Notes: generated by a model from the sequence alone, not told the origin. A stretch of DNA of 19,192 nt from JAVMKJ01 sp031732875 (GCA_031732875.1 JAVMKL010000227.1:1-19192); one strand, 5' to 3'; shown: positions 1-8,284, numbered from the stretch's first letter. A program made the numbers and translations.

Positions 1-116
1 CCATGGGTCTCCCCTCTGAACCGTGGCATCATCGTTTCGAACCACCCCGGCGCTTTGCGCCAGCTCTCCTTGAATTAAGGAGGGGAAATTTCATAATGCA
101 AGCGGGGTTGCTATAG
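1..116 (+). repeat. Dispersed intergenic repeat R1, copy A
   Basis: This stretch aligns along its length with 3400-3513, and over about 90 bp with 13081-13175. Shared blocks include the TTCGAACCAC core near 36-45, the CGCC/GCGC block after it, and (with 3400-3513) a closing GGGTTGC-ATAG block. A small hairpin, CTCCTT/AAGGAG with a 5-nt loop, lies at 66-82 and is followed by GGGGAAATTTCA, which also occurs in the 13-kb copy. All three copies have the same orientation. The complementary strand stays open in all three and would encode an arginine-rich GAxRRGG peptide, probably a by-product of composition. It lies about 120 bp upstream of the RND gene. Confidence 0.7.
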
Positions 117-238
117 TGTTGTTGATTGGCTCGCTCAGCGACGTATCGGCCCCGCTCGAATCGATACCGCGCCATGAACCCAGCACGCCCGCTCCCCGCC
201 GCGTTCCCCGCGCGGATCGCTGTCCTGGATGATGCCCC

Positions 239-3200
239 ATGAAAGGCCCCAACCTGTCCGCCTGGGCGATCAGCCATCCCCCGCTGATCCGCTATCTGAT
301 CGGACTGCTGCTGCTGAGCGGGGCGTATGCCTATTTCACCCTCGGGCAGATGGAAGATCCCGAGTTCACCGTCAAGACGATGGTCATCAAACTATACTGG
401 CCGGGCGCGACCGCCCGCGAGATGGAACAGCAAGTCACCGACAAGGTGGAACTGAAACTGCAGGAAACCCCCTGGTTGGACTTTATTCGCAGCTACTCCA
501 AACCCGGTGAAGCCCTGATATACATTTTTTTGAAAGAATCCACTCCAGCCAGGGCAGTACCAGGAATCTGGTATCAGGTGCGTAAGAAGACCGACGATAT
601 GCACCATGAACTGCCGGAAGGCGTAAAAGGCCCGTTTTTCAACGATGAGTATGACAACGTCTTCGGTTCGATCTATGCCTTCACCGCCGATGGGTTCAGC
701 TACGCCGAACTGAAGCATTACGTCGACTACGCCCGCCAGCAATTGCTGCGGCTGGACAATATCAACAAGGTGGACATCATCGGCGCCCAGGACGAGAAGA
801 TCTATATCGAGATGTCCGACCGGAAACTGGCCGCGCTCGGCATCAACCCTCTGCCGATCTTTTCCCTGCTGGCGGCGCAGAATGCGATGGAAGCGGCCGG
901 CGTCGTGGAGACCCCCCAAAACCGGGTACCGCTGCGGCTGGACGGCAACTTCACTTCCCCGGACAGCATTCGCGCCATCGGCATTCGCGGCAACGGCCGA
1001 ATCTTCAGCCTGGGCGATATCGCGGAGATCAGGCGGAGCTATGAAGATCCGCCGACGTTCAAGATGCGCTTCAGGGGTCAGGACGTGATCGGCCTGGCGG
1101 TTTCGATGCACAAGGGTGGCGACATCCTGCGGTTGGGCGCGGATTTGCGCCGCGCCATTCAGAAACTGCAAGCCGAATTGCCGGTAGGGATCGACATTCA
1201 TCAGGTCACCGACCAGCCCCGCGTGGTCAAGATGGCGGTCAACGAATTCATGCGGAGCTTCCTCGAAGCCCTGGTGATCGTGCTGGGCGTAACATTCTTC
1301 AGCCTAGGCTGGCGCGCCGGGGTGGTGGTGGCGCTGAGCATCCCGCTCGTTTTGGCCATGACCTTTCTCGGCATGAAATTTTTCGGACTCGATCTGGATC
1401 GCATTTCGCTGGGCGCGCTCATTCTGGCCCTAGGTCTGCTGGTCGACGACGCCATCATCGTCATGGAGATGATCGACCGGAAACTGGAACTGGGCTGGGA
1501 CCGGCTCAAGGCCACTACCTTCGCTTATACCAGTACCGCCATGCCGATGCTGACCGGCACCCTAGTGACCGTCGCTGGATTCCTGCCCATCGGACTGGCC
1601 CAATCCGCCGCCGGCGAATACACCTTCGGCCTGTTCGCCGTGATTGCCATCGCCCTGATCGCGTCCTGGCTGGTGGCGGTGTTGTTCACACCCTACCTCG
1701 GTTACGCGCTGCTACCGAAAACGCATGACCGTTCGGCTAGTCCCGCCGATTCCCACCTCCCCCGCGCTCCGCGTCGCGGCTGGCTGTGGCAATGGCACCA
1801 GCGCTACGAATCCTGGACGATCCGATGGGAGGAAACCGTCAACGACGGTTTGTTGCGTCTGGTGGAGTGGTGCCTGCGCCACTACGGGAAGGTGCTCGCG
1901 CTCACCGTGGCCGCTTTCCTCCTGGCTGTATTGGGCTTCACTCTCGTGCCCCAGCAATTCTTTCCCTCCTCATCCCGGCCGGAGCTGCTGGTGGATTTGT
2001 GGTTGCCCGAAGGTTCCTCCTTCGCCTCGACCGAGACCGAGGTCAAACGGCTGGAAACGCTGCTGATGCGGGAAAACGACGTCGTCAATGTGGTCGGCTA
2101 TGTCGGCAGTGGCTCCCCCCACTTCTATTTGGCGATGGAACCGCAACTCGCCAACCTCAACTACGCCCAATTGGTGGTGATGACCCAGGATGAAGCGGCC
2201 CGCGAGACGGTACTCAAACAACTAAATCGCTGGTTTGAAAATGATTTCCCCATGGTACGCGGACGGGTGGCTCGGCTAGAGAACGGCCCGCCGGTCGGGT
2301 ATCCGGTACAGTTCCGGGTGGCGGGACCCGATCCGCAGCCGCTGTGGACCATCGTTGCCGAAGTGATCGAGATCATGCGGGCCAACCCCCATACGCGGGA
2401 TGTCCATACTGACTGGCGGGAGACGATTCCAAGCATGCGGCTGCATGTTGATCAGGACAAGGCGCGCGTGCTGGGGATCGACCCGCAAAACTTTGCGCGC
2501 AATCTAAATGCTCTCCTCACCGGCCTGCCAATCACCCAGTACCGGGAAGCGGACCAAACGATCGATGTGGTGCTGCGTGCCCGCCAAGACGAACCCGGCA
2601 GCCTGGAAAGCCTGAAGGATATCAACATCTACACCGGCAACAATCGTTTTGTCCCGCTGGGACAGATCGCTTATCTCGACAATGCCTTCGAGGAAGGTGT
2701 CATTTGGCGACGCAACCGGTTCCCAGCGATCACCGTGCGCGCCGACATCCCCGACGGAGTTCAACCCTTGGATGTGACCGCCCAGATCGACCGCGCCTTG
2801 GAGCCGCTGCGCGCCCGGCTGCCCGCCGGCTACCGCATCGACATCGGTGGCGCCCAGGAAGCCAGCGCCAGCTCCCAGGCATCCATCTTTGCCATCATGC
2901 CGTTGATGATAGCCATCATTCTGACTCTGCTGATGGTCCAGCTCCAAAGTTTCCAGCGCACGCTGATCGTTCTGCTCACCGCACCCCTGGGCTTCATCGG
3001 CGTCACGCTGTTTTTGCTGGTATTCCAACAGCCGTTCGGCTTCGTGGCGATGCTGGGCGTGATCGCACTGTCGGGCATCATCATCCGCAATGCGATTATT
3101 TTGCTGGATCAAATCGACCAGGACCTGCAGGCGGGGCTTGCGCCCTGGGACGCCGTGGTAGGCTCGACGGTACGCCGGTTCCGGCCGATCATGCTGACCG

Positions 3201-3373
3201 CGCTGACCGCCATCCTGGCTTTGATTCCCTTGACGCAAAGCACCTTCTGGGCGCCGATGGCGGTGGCCATCATGGGCGGGTTACTGATCGCCACTGTCCT
3301 GGACCGGCTGGCGCTGCCGGCCTTGTACGCCGCCTGGTTCAAGGTGCGGCCACCCGAGTCCTCGCCGCCCTGA
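239..3373 (+). CDS. RND-family efflux transporter permease (AcrB/HAE1 type)
   Basis: This is an inner-membrane, proton-driven pump subunit of 1044 residues, the normal length for AcrB-type RND proteins. It would work with a periplasmic adaptor and an outer-membrane channel, neither of which is in the window. A first membrane helix (about 17-36) is followed by a large periplasmic domain. A helix bundle then starts near 336 and contains the proton-relay pair D403-D404 in GLLVDDAII. A second helix (about 555-575) and second periplasmic domain follow, and a last bundle from about 880. At the position of AcrB K940 the sequence reads IIIRNAII, so arginine (R950) replaces the usual lysine. The ATG at 239 lies just before the membrane-anchor region; an overlapping upstream ATG at 229 is in another frame. 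No clear Shine-Dalgarno is seen. The substrate cannot be inferred. Confidence 0.93.
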   Translation: MKGPNLSAWAISHPPLIRYLIGLLLLSGAYAYFTLGQMEDPEFTVKTMVIKLYWPGATAREMEQQVTDKVELKLQETPWLDFIRSYSKPGEALIYIFLKESTPARAVPGIWYQVRKKTDDMHHELPEGVKGPFFNDEYDNVFGSIYAFTADGFSYAELKHYVDYARQQLLRLDNINKVDIIGAQDEKIYIEMSDRKLAALGINPLPIFSLLAAQNAMEAAGVVETPQNRVPLRLDGNFTSPDSIRAIGIRGNGRIFSLGDIAEIRRSYEDPPTFKMRFRGQDVIGLAVSMHKGGDILRLGADLRRAIQKLQAELPVGIDIHQVTDQPRVVKMAVNEFMRSFLEALVIVLGVTFFSLGWRAGVVVALSIPLVLAMTFLGMKFFGLDLDRISLGALILALGLLVDDAIIVMEMIDRKLELGWDRLKATTFAYTSTAMPMLTGTLVTVAGFLPIGLAQSAAGEYTFGLFAVIAIALIASWLVAVLFTPYLGYALLPKTHDRSASPADSHLPRAPRRGWLWQWHQRYESWTIRWEETVNDGLLRLVEWCLRHYGKVLALTVAAFLLAVLGFTLVPQQFFPSSSRPELLVDLWLPEGSSFASTETEVKRLETLLMRENDVVNVVGYVGSGSPHFYLAMEPQLANLNYAQLVVMTQDEAARETVLKQLNRWFENDFPMVRGRVARLENGPPVGYPVQFRVAGPDPQPLWTIVAEVIEIMRANPHTRDVHTDWRETIPSMRLHVDQDKARVLGIDPQNFARNLNALLTGLPITQYREADQTIDVVLRARQDEPGSLESLKDINIYTGNNRFVPLGQIAYLDNAFEEGVIWRRNRFPAITVRADIPDGVQPLDVTAQIDRALEPLRARLPAGYRIDIGGAQEASASSQASIFAIMPLMIAIILTLLMVQLQSFQRTLIVLLTAPLGFIGVTLFLLVFQQPFGFVAMLGVIALSGIIIRNAIILLDQIDQDLQAGLAPWDAVVGSTVRRFRPIMLTALTAILALIPLTQSTFWAPMAVAIMGGLLIATVLDRLALPALYAAWFKVRPPESSPP

Positions 3374-3399
3374 GCGGGCACATTCAGCAAGGCTTTGCC

Positions 3400-3513
3400 C
3401 CATATGGTGCTCCCATCTGACTGATGAAATCGCCGCTTCGAACCACGCCGGCGCCGCGCGCCACCCCTTGGTCGAGGAGCAGAAACTCGACAACGCAAAC
3501 CGGGTTGCCATAG
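3400..3513 (+). repeat. Dispersed intergenic repeat R1, copy B
   Basis: This second copy of the repeat at 1-116 keeps the TTCGAACCAC core and the GGGTTGCCATAG end. It fills almost the whole 153-bp gap between the RND gene and the AAA/nuclease gene and ends 13 bp before the next start codon. It lacks the CTCCTT/AAGGAG hairpin of copy A. Confidence 0.65.
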
Positions 3514-3526
3514 GTCGATATTCACC

Positions 3527-5080
3527 ATGCGATTTTTCAACACCGCCGGGCCTTGCCGCCCGGAAATCCACTATACCGTCGACCCCTTGCCCCGCCTGCC
3601 CGAAGTGCGCCGCCTGATCGACGGCCAGCATTACTTCGTCATCCACGCTCCCCGGCGGACCGGCAAGACCACCTTTCTTTACGCGCTGATGCACGCGCTC
3701 AACCGCGAAGGACGCTACACCGCCTTGCAGGTCAACATCCAACCCGCCGCCAGCGGGCGCGATCCCGACCAGGCGATGCTGATCGCCGCTGAATGCGTCC
3801 ATTCCCAAGCCCGGCGGCTGTTGCCGGCGGCCGAACGCCCGGCCAGCCTGGACGGAGTCGACGGTGAGGAATTTGCCAGGGGGGGATTAAAAGGCTATCT
3901 GCAGCGCTGGGCGGAGCGCAACCCCAAGCCCATCGTGCTGTTGGTGGACGAAGCTGACTCGCTGATGGACGAGTTGTTCCTGGCCCTGCTGCGGCAGTTG
4001 CGGGCCGGCTTCGAGGCGCGGCCCCAGGGCTTTCCCCATGCGCTGGCGCTGGTGGGTTTGCGCGATGTGCGCGATTATCAGATCCGCCTGCGCCCCGACT
4101 CATCCAGGCTGGGTACGGGGTCGCCCTTCAATATCAAAACGGAATCCCTGTTCATGGACGGCTTCACCGCGGCGGAAGTCAATGCCTTGCTGGACCAGCA
4201 CACCGTCGAGACCGGGCAGATGTTCCCACCGGAGGTGCGGGCGGAAATCTGGCGTCTGAGCCAGGGCCAACCGTGGCTGACCAACGCCCTGGCCAACCAG
4301 ATTGTCGCCAACGTATTGGACAATGATACCCGGCAGGTCATTACCCTCGACCATGTGCTGGCCGCCCGCGAGCAACTCATCCAGCGTCGCGATACGCATC
4401 TTGACAGCCTGGCGGACAAGTTGCGGGAACCGATGGTGAAGCCGATTGCGATGGCCATCATCAACGGGGAAGATCTGGAAGGCGACCGGCTGAACGATGA
4501 TCTCGCCTACGCTCAGGATTTGGGGTTGGTCACCCGCGAGTCGCCGATCCGTTTCGCCAATCCGATCTACCAGGAAATTATCCCCCGCGTGCTGAACCAG
4601 GGGTTCCAACTGTCGTTCAACCAGGATTTGGTCGACCCGGTCTGGTACATCAAAGCCGGCCGCCTGGATCTGGTGGCATTGCTGCGCGCCTTCCAGAAGT
4701 TTTACCGCCGCTATTCGGAAGCCTGGCTGGAGAAATATGATTTCCGAGAGGTCGGGCGACAGTTGCTGCTGATGGCGTTTCTGCAGCGGATTCTGAACGG
4801 CGGCGGCCGGATCGAACGGGAGATGGCGGTAGGCAATGGTCGCTGCGATTTATGGATTGAGTTTGGCGGCGAGCAGTTTGTGATCGAACTCAAGCTCAAC
4901 CGCGATCAATGGAGCGAATCGGACGGGTTGGAGCAGACCGCGCGCTATCTATCCCGGCTGGGTCTGGATCACGGCTATCTGCTGCTGTTCGAGCTGGACA
5001 GCCGGAAACCGTGGGAGGAACGGTTGCGCTGGGAAGCGCGGGAATGCGCCGGCAAGCGAGTAACGCTGGTGGGGATGTAG
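3527..5080 (+). CDS. AAA-type ATPase fused to a C-terminal PD-(D/E)XK nuclease domain
   Basis: This 517-residue protein has two recognisable ends. The N-terminal half is a P-loop ATPase: Walker A APRRTGKTT at 41-49 (K47, T48) and Walker B VLLVDEAD at about 137-144 (D141, E142). It resembles the AAA-like ATPases whose gene neighbours are often accessory. The C-terminal part has a nuclease-type core: E430/E432, then GNGRCDLWIEF with D441, then FVIELKLN with E454-x-K456, and a downstream Q470. That is the order of a PD-(D/E)XK active site. The middle (about 210-360) looks like a helical lid and winged-helix linker. The ATG at 3527 follows repeat R1; only a weak AGGT lies upstream. The protein could be a DNA-processing or defence enzyme; no partner gene is next to it. 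Family call is firm, biological role unknown. Confidence 0.85.
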   Translation: MRFFNTAGPCRPEIHYTVDPLPRLPEVRRLIDGQHYFVIHAPRRTGKTTFLYALMHALNREGRYTALQVNIQPAASGRDPDQAMLIAAECVHSQARRLLPAAERPASLDGVDGEEFARGGLKGYLQRWAERNPKPIVLLVDEADSLMDELFLALLRQLRAGFEARPQGFPHALALVGLRDVRDYQIRLRPDSSRLGTGSPFNIKTESLFMDGFTAAEVNALLDQHTVETGQMFPPEVRAEIWRLSQGQPWLTNALANQIVANVLDNDTRQVITLDHVLAAREQLIQRRDTHLDSLADKLREPMVKPIAMAIINGEDLEGDRLNDDLAYAQDLGLVTRESPIRFANPIYQEIIPRVLNQGFQLSFNQDLVDPVWYIKAGRLDLVALLRAFQKFYRRYSEAWLEKYDFREVGRQLLLMAFLQRILNGGGRIEREMAVGNGRCDLWIEFGGEQFVIELKLNRDQWSESDGLEQTARYLSRLGLDHGYLLLFELDSRKPWEERLRWEARECAGKRVTLVGM

Positions 5081-5120
5081 GCGTGCAACTCCCCGTTCGA
5101 TTCAGGAGAGAGACAATAAC

Positions 5121-5137
5121 CGTCAAAATTTTTTACA
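5121..5137 (-). promoter_or_regulatory. Weak match to the PEP-CTERM-type 17-bp box
   Basis: Read on the minus strand this is TGTAAAAAATTTTGACG, matching the box upstream of the PEP-CTERM gene at 11 of 17 positions, including TGTAAA and the GAC. Orientation toward the downstream gene and distance to the start codon (156 bp here, 138 bp there) are similar. No GG-N10-GC sigma-54 promoter was found between it and the acyltransferase start, so a functional role is doubtful. Confidence 0.3.
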
Positions 5138-5176
5138 CAATTGATCAGTCGTTTTTCAACGTTAGCTGCCATGGCA

Positions 5177-5206
5177 TTGATATTTAATAATATAAAGCCA
5201 TATATA
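5177..5206 (+). promoter_or_regulatory. Possible sigma-70 promoter for the tandem acyltransferases
   Basis: TTGATA (5177-5182) is followed after 17-18 bp by ATATAT/TATATA (5200-5206) in a strongly AT-rich segment. The surroundings of both genes are GC-rich, so the AT-rich island itself suggests a promoter, but AT-rich DNA gives such matches easily. Confidence 0.25.
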
Positions 5207-5246
5207 TGATTTTGCATGAAAATTGCATTGCCTACAATTCGATAAT

Positions 5247-5269
5247 AAAGGCAATGTTGTATTGCCTTT
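5247..5269 (+). promoter_or_regulatory. Perfect 9-bp inverted repeat in the acyltransferase leader
   Basis: AAAGGCAAT and ATTGCCTTT form an exact 9-bp stem around a 5-nt loop (GTTGT), ending 24 bp before the ATG at 5294. A related ATTGCATTGCC lies just upstream at 5222-5232. It could be an operator dyad or an RNA hairpin affecting translation. A terminator is less likely because only four T follow and a gene starts at once. Confidence 0.5.
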
Positions 5270-5293
5270 TCGTAATGGTGGCAAATACAATCC

Positions 5294-6061
5294 ATGCATG
5301 TTCCATCACTGGATAGTGACTTCCAGGATTATTTCCGCGTGACCCTGGCCCGCACCCCGGAGTTGCTGGAACAAGTCTATCGGATTCGCTTCGACGTGTA
5401 CTGTCAGGAATTCCAGTACGAGCGGGAAGAGCGTTGTCCGGGCGGTCTGGAGCGGGACGAATACGATCCTTGTTCCTTGCACTGTCTGATCGTACATCGC
5501 CCCAGTAATGCCAGCGCCGGTTGCATCCGTCTCATCCTGCCAGACGCCGTCACACCGGAATATCCGTTACCGATGGAACGCTTTTGCGGCCATAGTCTGA
5601 CCCATCCCCTACGGCACCCCTCGCGTCTGCCCCGCGCCGGCGTGACCGAGGTCTCGCGGTTGGCGGTCCACACCCGGTTCCGCCGCTGTCTGGGCGATTT
5701 CACGTCGCAGGCGAACAGGGTCGCGCACGGCGATGGTTTCAGTCCGGCCGAGCGCCGTATTTTCCCGCTGCTCTGTCCCGCACTGTTCTGCGCCGGCGCC
5801 GCCCTGATGGTGCTGGCCCAACGCCAACACGCCTTCGTCATGGCTGAACCCTGCCTGGCCCGTCGCATGCAGGGCGTGGGATTTCCGTTCGTTCAGGTGG
5901 GCCACCCCATCGAGTACCACGGGCCGCGCGCCGCCTATTACGTACACGTGCAACAGGTACTGGAGAACCTGAAAGGCTTGGTGAAAAATCTCTACGATTT
6001 CGTCTTCGACAGCCTCCAGCAAGATGCCGCCAGGGTCGATCTCGGCCTATCGTCTTCCTGA
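5294..6061 (+). CDS. PEP-CTERM/exosortase-associated acyltransferase, copy 1 (LuxI/FeeM-like)
   Basis: This 255-residue protein matches the putative acyltransferase family found with PEP-CTERM/exosortase systems, which has the fold of acyl-homoserine-lactone synthases and N-acyl amino acid synthases. The LuxI-type landmarks are present: YRIRFDVY with R32, the acidic DEYD at 55-58, GCIRL with R79, and EVSR at 119-122 (E and R three apart). These enzymes take an acyl chain from acyl-ACP; the acceptor for this family is not known to me. The ATG at 5294 aligns with the start of the neighbouring copy. A GGTGG at about 5276-5280 is a weak, distant ribosome site. The next gene starts 46 bp after this stop, so the two are probably co-transcribed. 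No LuxR-type regulator or exosortase is in the window. Confidence 0.85.
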   Translation: MHVPSLDSDFQDYFRVTLARTPELLEQVYRIRFDVYCQEFQYEREERCPGGLERDEYDPCSLHCLIVHRPSNASAGCIRLILPDAVTPEYPLPMERFCGHSLTHPLRHPSRLPRAGVTEVSRLAVHTRFRRCLGDFTSQANRVAHGDGFSPAERRIFPLLCPALFCAGAALMVLAQRQHAFVMAEPCLARRMQGVGFPFVQVGHPIEYHGPRAAYYVHVQQVLENLKGLVKNLYDFVFDSLQQDAARVDLGLSSS

Positions 6062-6107
6062 TGGGTGGAATCTGCTATCAGTATTTTTTACAGGGCCAAC
6101 CCCACTT

Positions 6108-6878
6108 ATGAATACTCCTTCGCTAGACAGCCACTTCCAGGATTATTTCCGCGTGACCTTGGCCCGCACCCCGGAGTTGCTGGAACAGGTCTATCGGATC
6201 CGCTACGACGTGTACTGTCGAGAATTTCAGTACGAGCGGGAAGAAAGTTGTCCGGGCGGTCTGGAGCGGGACGAATACGATCCTTGTTCCTTGCACTGTC
6301 TGATCGTGCATCGCCCCAGCAATGCCAGCGCCGGTTGCATCCGTCTGGTCCTGCCCAATCCCGCCAAGCTGGAATGTTTGCTACCCATGGAGCGCTTTTG
6401 CGGTCACAGTCTGACCGACCCCCTGCAGCACCCCTCGCGTCTGCCCCGTGCCGGTGTGGCTGAAGTCTCGCGCTTGGCGGTCCATACCCAGTTTCGCCGG
6501 CGTTTGGGCGAAGCCGAGTCGCCGACGGGCATGGTCGCGTATCACGACGATTTCAACCCGAACGAACGCCGTACCTTCCCCTTGCTCGGTCTGGCGCTGT
6601 TCTGTGCCGGGACCGCCATGATGATTCTGACTCAACGCCAGCACGCCTTCGTCATGGCCGAACCCCGTCTGGCCCGCCGCATGCAGAGCGTGGGGTTTCC
6701 TTTCGTCCAAGTGGGCCACCCCATCGAGTATCACGGATCGCGCGCCGCCTACTATGTGCCGGTGCAACGGGTACTGGAAAGCATGCAGGGCGCGGCGAAA
6801 CACCTTTACGATTTCGTCTTCGACAGCCTCCAGCAAGACGCGGCAAGAATGGATCTCGACTTAGTAAGTATAAATTAA
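6108..6878 (+). CDS. PEP-CTERM/exosortase-associated acyltransferase, copy 2
   Basis: This 256-residue paralogue of the preceding gene is near-identical over long stretches (for example the DYFRVTLARTPELLEQVYRI region and the FVMAEP-LARRMQ-VGFPFVQVGHPIEYHG region). The R, DEYD, R and EVSR landmarks are all kept. The frame is open upstream to 6024, but the ATG at 6108 gives MNTPSLDS, matching MHVPSLDS of copy 1, so this start is preferred. AGGG at 6092-6095 could act as a ribosome site. The copies differ mainly in a central stretch (about residues 135-155), which could alter acyl or acceptor choice. This is a clear tandem duplication. After the stop comes AT-rich intergenic DNA with no strong terminator. 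Confidence 0.85.
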   Translation: MNTPSLDSHFQDYFRVTLARTPELLEQVYRIRYDVYCREFQYEREESCPGGLERDEYDPCSLHCLIVHRPSNASAGCIRLVLPNPAKLECLLPMERFCGHSLTDPLQHPSRLPRAGVAEVSRLAVHTQFRRRLGEAESPTGMVAYHDDFNPNERRTFPLLGLALFCAGTAMMILTQRQHAFVMAEPRLARRMQSVGFPFVQVGHPIEYHGSRAAYYVPVQRVLESMQGAAKHLYDFVFDSLQQDAARMDLDLVSIN

Positions 6879-7262
6879 ATAATAATATCAATTAGTTATG
6901 ATATCTTGGCTCGTAAACGCCTGCTTCCTCAAGAATATTAAAATTATTTAATATATATTTCAATAAGTTATTTTGTCCTGTACAGAGATATCCGCACTAA
7001 AATAGTAAAATCTATTGGTAATTGGTATAAGTTCTGTTCGCCCGCCGCGAAGCGTACAGCACCCTTGGGCTTGATTACCAAACGATCATGGTGACCAAGA
7101 ATGCACCGCGCTGGATCCAGGCACTAAAAAATACGGCTACTGGCCAAAGTTCGTGTCGGCTCAACTCCCGACGCCTGTTCTGGCCCACTGAGCAGAACGA
7201 CCATTCTCAAAAAAGTGACCCTGTCATCGGAAGGATGGTTTCGTCCTTAGCTCCGGGGGCTT
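6879..7262. other. Intergenic region without a convincing gene
   Basis: The first 140 bp are very AT-rich and the rest is of average composition. A 69-codon plus-strand frame from 7088 overlaps the end of the ThiF gene, matches nothing I recognise and has no clear ribosome site. An imperfect ATATCTTG / CAAGAATAT inverted repeat near 6899-6940 could be a weak terminator for the acyltransferases. The genes on the two sides converge here. Confidence 0.5.
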
Positions 7263-8132
7263 TCATGGCAACAGGTTGGAAAGCCGGCGGCGGATGAAGC
7301 CAAGCAGCAACCGTTGCAAAGGATTGGCGTTGCCGAACGGACGCCAGGTATAAGCCAGCTTCTGCCGGTAGGCGTCATAGTGGATGCCCCACGGTGCGGA
7401 GCGAACCGGACCCCGCTTGAGCAGAATTTTGAGCACTTCGCTACCCATCATTCCGGCGCATAGATCGCATGCCATGGCAGTGGACGGACCGCGTTCCTCC
7501 CGGAAATTGACCGCACCCGGTTCAACAAGATAACTCTGTTGCAGCATCCGAGGCGCCAGACCGACGATGAAGTGTGCCAATTGCTCCTGCCGGGATTGAC
7601 CTTCTAGTCGGAAATAATCTTCGAAACTCATACCACCCGGCTTGAAGTAAAGCAGCGCCGCGCCCATGCCAAGAGGGGCGGCCGTGACCGCAGGGACGCC
7701 GCGCTGATGGCAGGCGGCAAACACCAAGCGCCGAGCCTCAATTGCGAAGAAGTCGATCCCATCCACATAGATATCGACATTGTCGAGAAAGGTATCGACA
7801 TTGTCCGGTCGGACCCCATCCGGAAAGACGCGAAGTTCCAGATCTGGATTGATGTCTTGCGCCATCCGTGCCAAGACCGAGGTCTTGGCTTGACCAATAT
7901 TGGAGAGTGTGGCTCCAGCCTGTCGGTTGAAGTTTTGGAGTTCGAAATAATCAAAATCGGCAATGTTAAATTTTTCGACACCCAGTCGGGCAAGTGTCAG
8001 CAAGTGAGAACCGCCAACTCCGCCGAGACCGGCGATGGCGACTCTTGCTTTCTTGAGTCGTTCCTGCTCCTGGACCGACAACCAGCCGATATTCCGGGAA
8101 AAAGCTACAATATAGTCAAATGGATTGGTCAC
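7263..8132 (-). CDS. ThiF/MoeB/E1-like adenylyltransferase
   Basis: This E1-like enzyme would adenylate a carboxyl group (protein C-terminus, peptide or small acid) using ATP. Numbered from the GTG at 8132 it has 289 residues. The nucleotide-binding GLGGVGG is at 35-41, the DFD acidic pair at 59-61 and NFNRQ at about 67-71, then a conserved lysine near 83. A CDLC pair lies near the C-terminus; the usual two CxxC zinc pairs are not both evident. The frame stays open upstream to a TTG at 8213 with an ATG at 8177, but all of that sequence belongs to an inserted MITE. Before the insertion, GTG would have followed the methyltransferase stop by 18 bp with AGG 8 nt upstream. The MITE end now offers AGGG at the same spacing. 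The gene is the last of a three-gene minus-strand operon. No carrier protein is evident nearby. Confidence 0.82.
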   Translation of the reverse strand: MTNPFDYIVAFSRNIGWLSVQEQERLKKARVAIAGLGGVGGSHLLTLARLGVEKFNIADFDYFELQNFNRQAGATLSNIGQAKTSVLARMAQDINPDLELRVFPDGVRPDNVDTFLDNVDIYVDGIDFFAIEARRLVFAACHQRGVPAVTAAPLGMGAALLYFKPGGMSFEDYFRLEGQSRQEQLAHFIVGLAPRMLQQSYLVEPGAVNFREERGPSTAMACDLCAGMMGSEVLKILLKRGPVRSAPWGIHYDAYRQKLAYTWRPFGNANPLQRLLLGFIRRRLSNLLP

Positions 8133-8137
8133 GGGGG

Positions 8138-8261
8138 CAGCCCTGTTAAGGTCGCAAAATAACTGTTTGATTAGCATAACTTTAATTTTGCTGCTATGCA
8201 CAATTTTACGCAAATTTGTGCTGTAACCTATTGATTCTACGTTGCCACCTTAACAGGGCTG
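8138..8261. mobile_element. 124-bp MITE with 15-bp perfect inverted termini and 10-bp target duplication
   Basis: CAGCCCTGTTAAGGT at 8138-8152 is mirrored exactly by ACCTTAACAGGGCTG at 8247-8261. With three mismatches the inverted ends extend to about 24 bp. The element is flanked by an exact 10-bp direct repeat GTCACGGGGG at 8128-8137 and 8262-8271, the signature of transposition. It is too short to encode a transposase and its interior is AT-rich compared with its surroundings. A 10-bp duplication is in the range reported for IS4- and ISAs1-type transposases; the family is not assigned. It separates the methyltransferase from the ThiF gene. Confidence 0.88.
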
Positions 8262-8284
8262 GTCACGGGGGTTACCTACATGCC

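Noticed and set aside
30..50. T-arm-like GTTTCGAACCAC in repeat R1 suggesting a tRNA remnant
   Set aside because: No acceptor stem, anticodon arm or CCA context could be found in any of the three copies.
392..3238. Several long minus-strand frames inside the RND gene
   Set aside because: They are antisense shadows of a GC-rich gene and have no family features.
6076..6092. Box-like TATCAGTATTTTTTACA before acyltransferase copy 2
   Set aside because: Only 11 of 17 positions match and it lies at the ribosome-binding position, not at an enhancer distance.
7088..7297. A 69-codon plus-strand frame between the acyltransferases and the ThiF gene
   Set aside because: No recognisable motif and no ribosome site, and it overlaps the end of the ThiF gene.
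8153..8213. N-terminal extension of the ThiF protein starting at TTG 8213 or ATG 8177
   Set aside because: All of it is encoded by the inserted MITE, while the GTG at 8132 lies in the target duplication and fits the pre-insertion operon.
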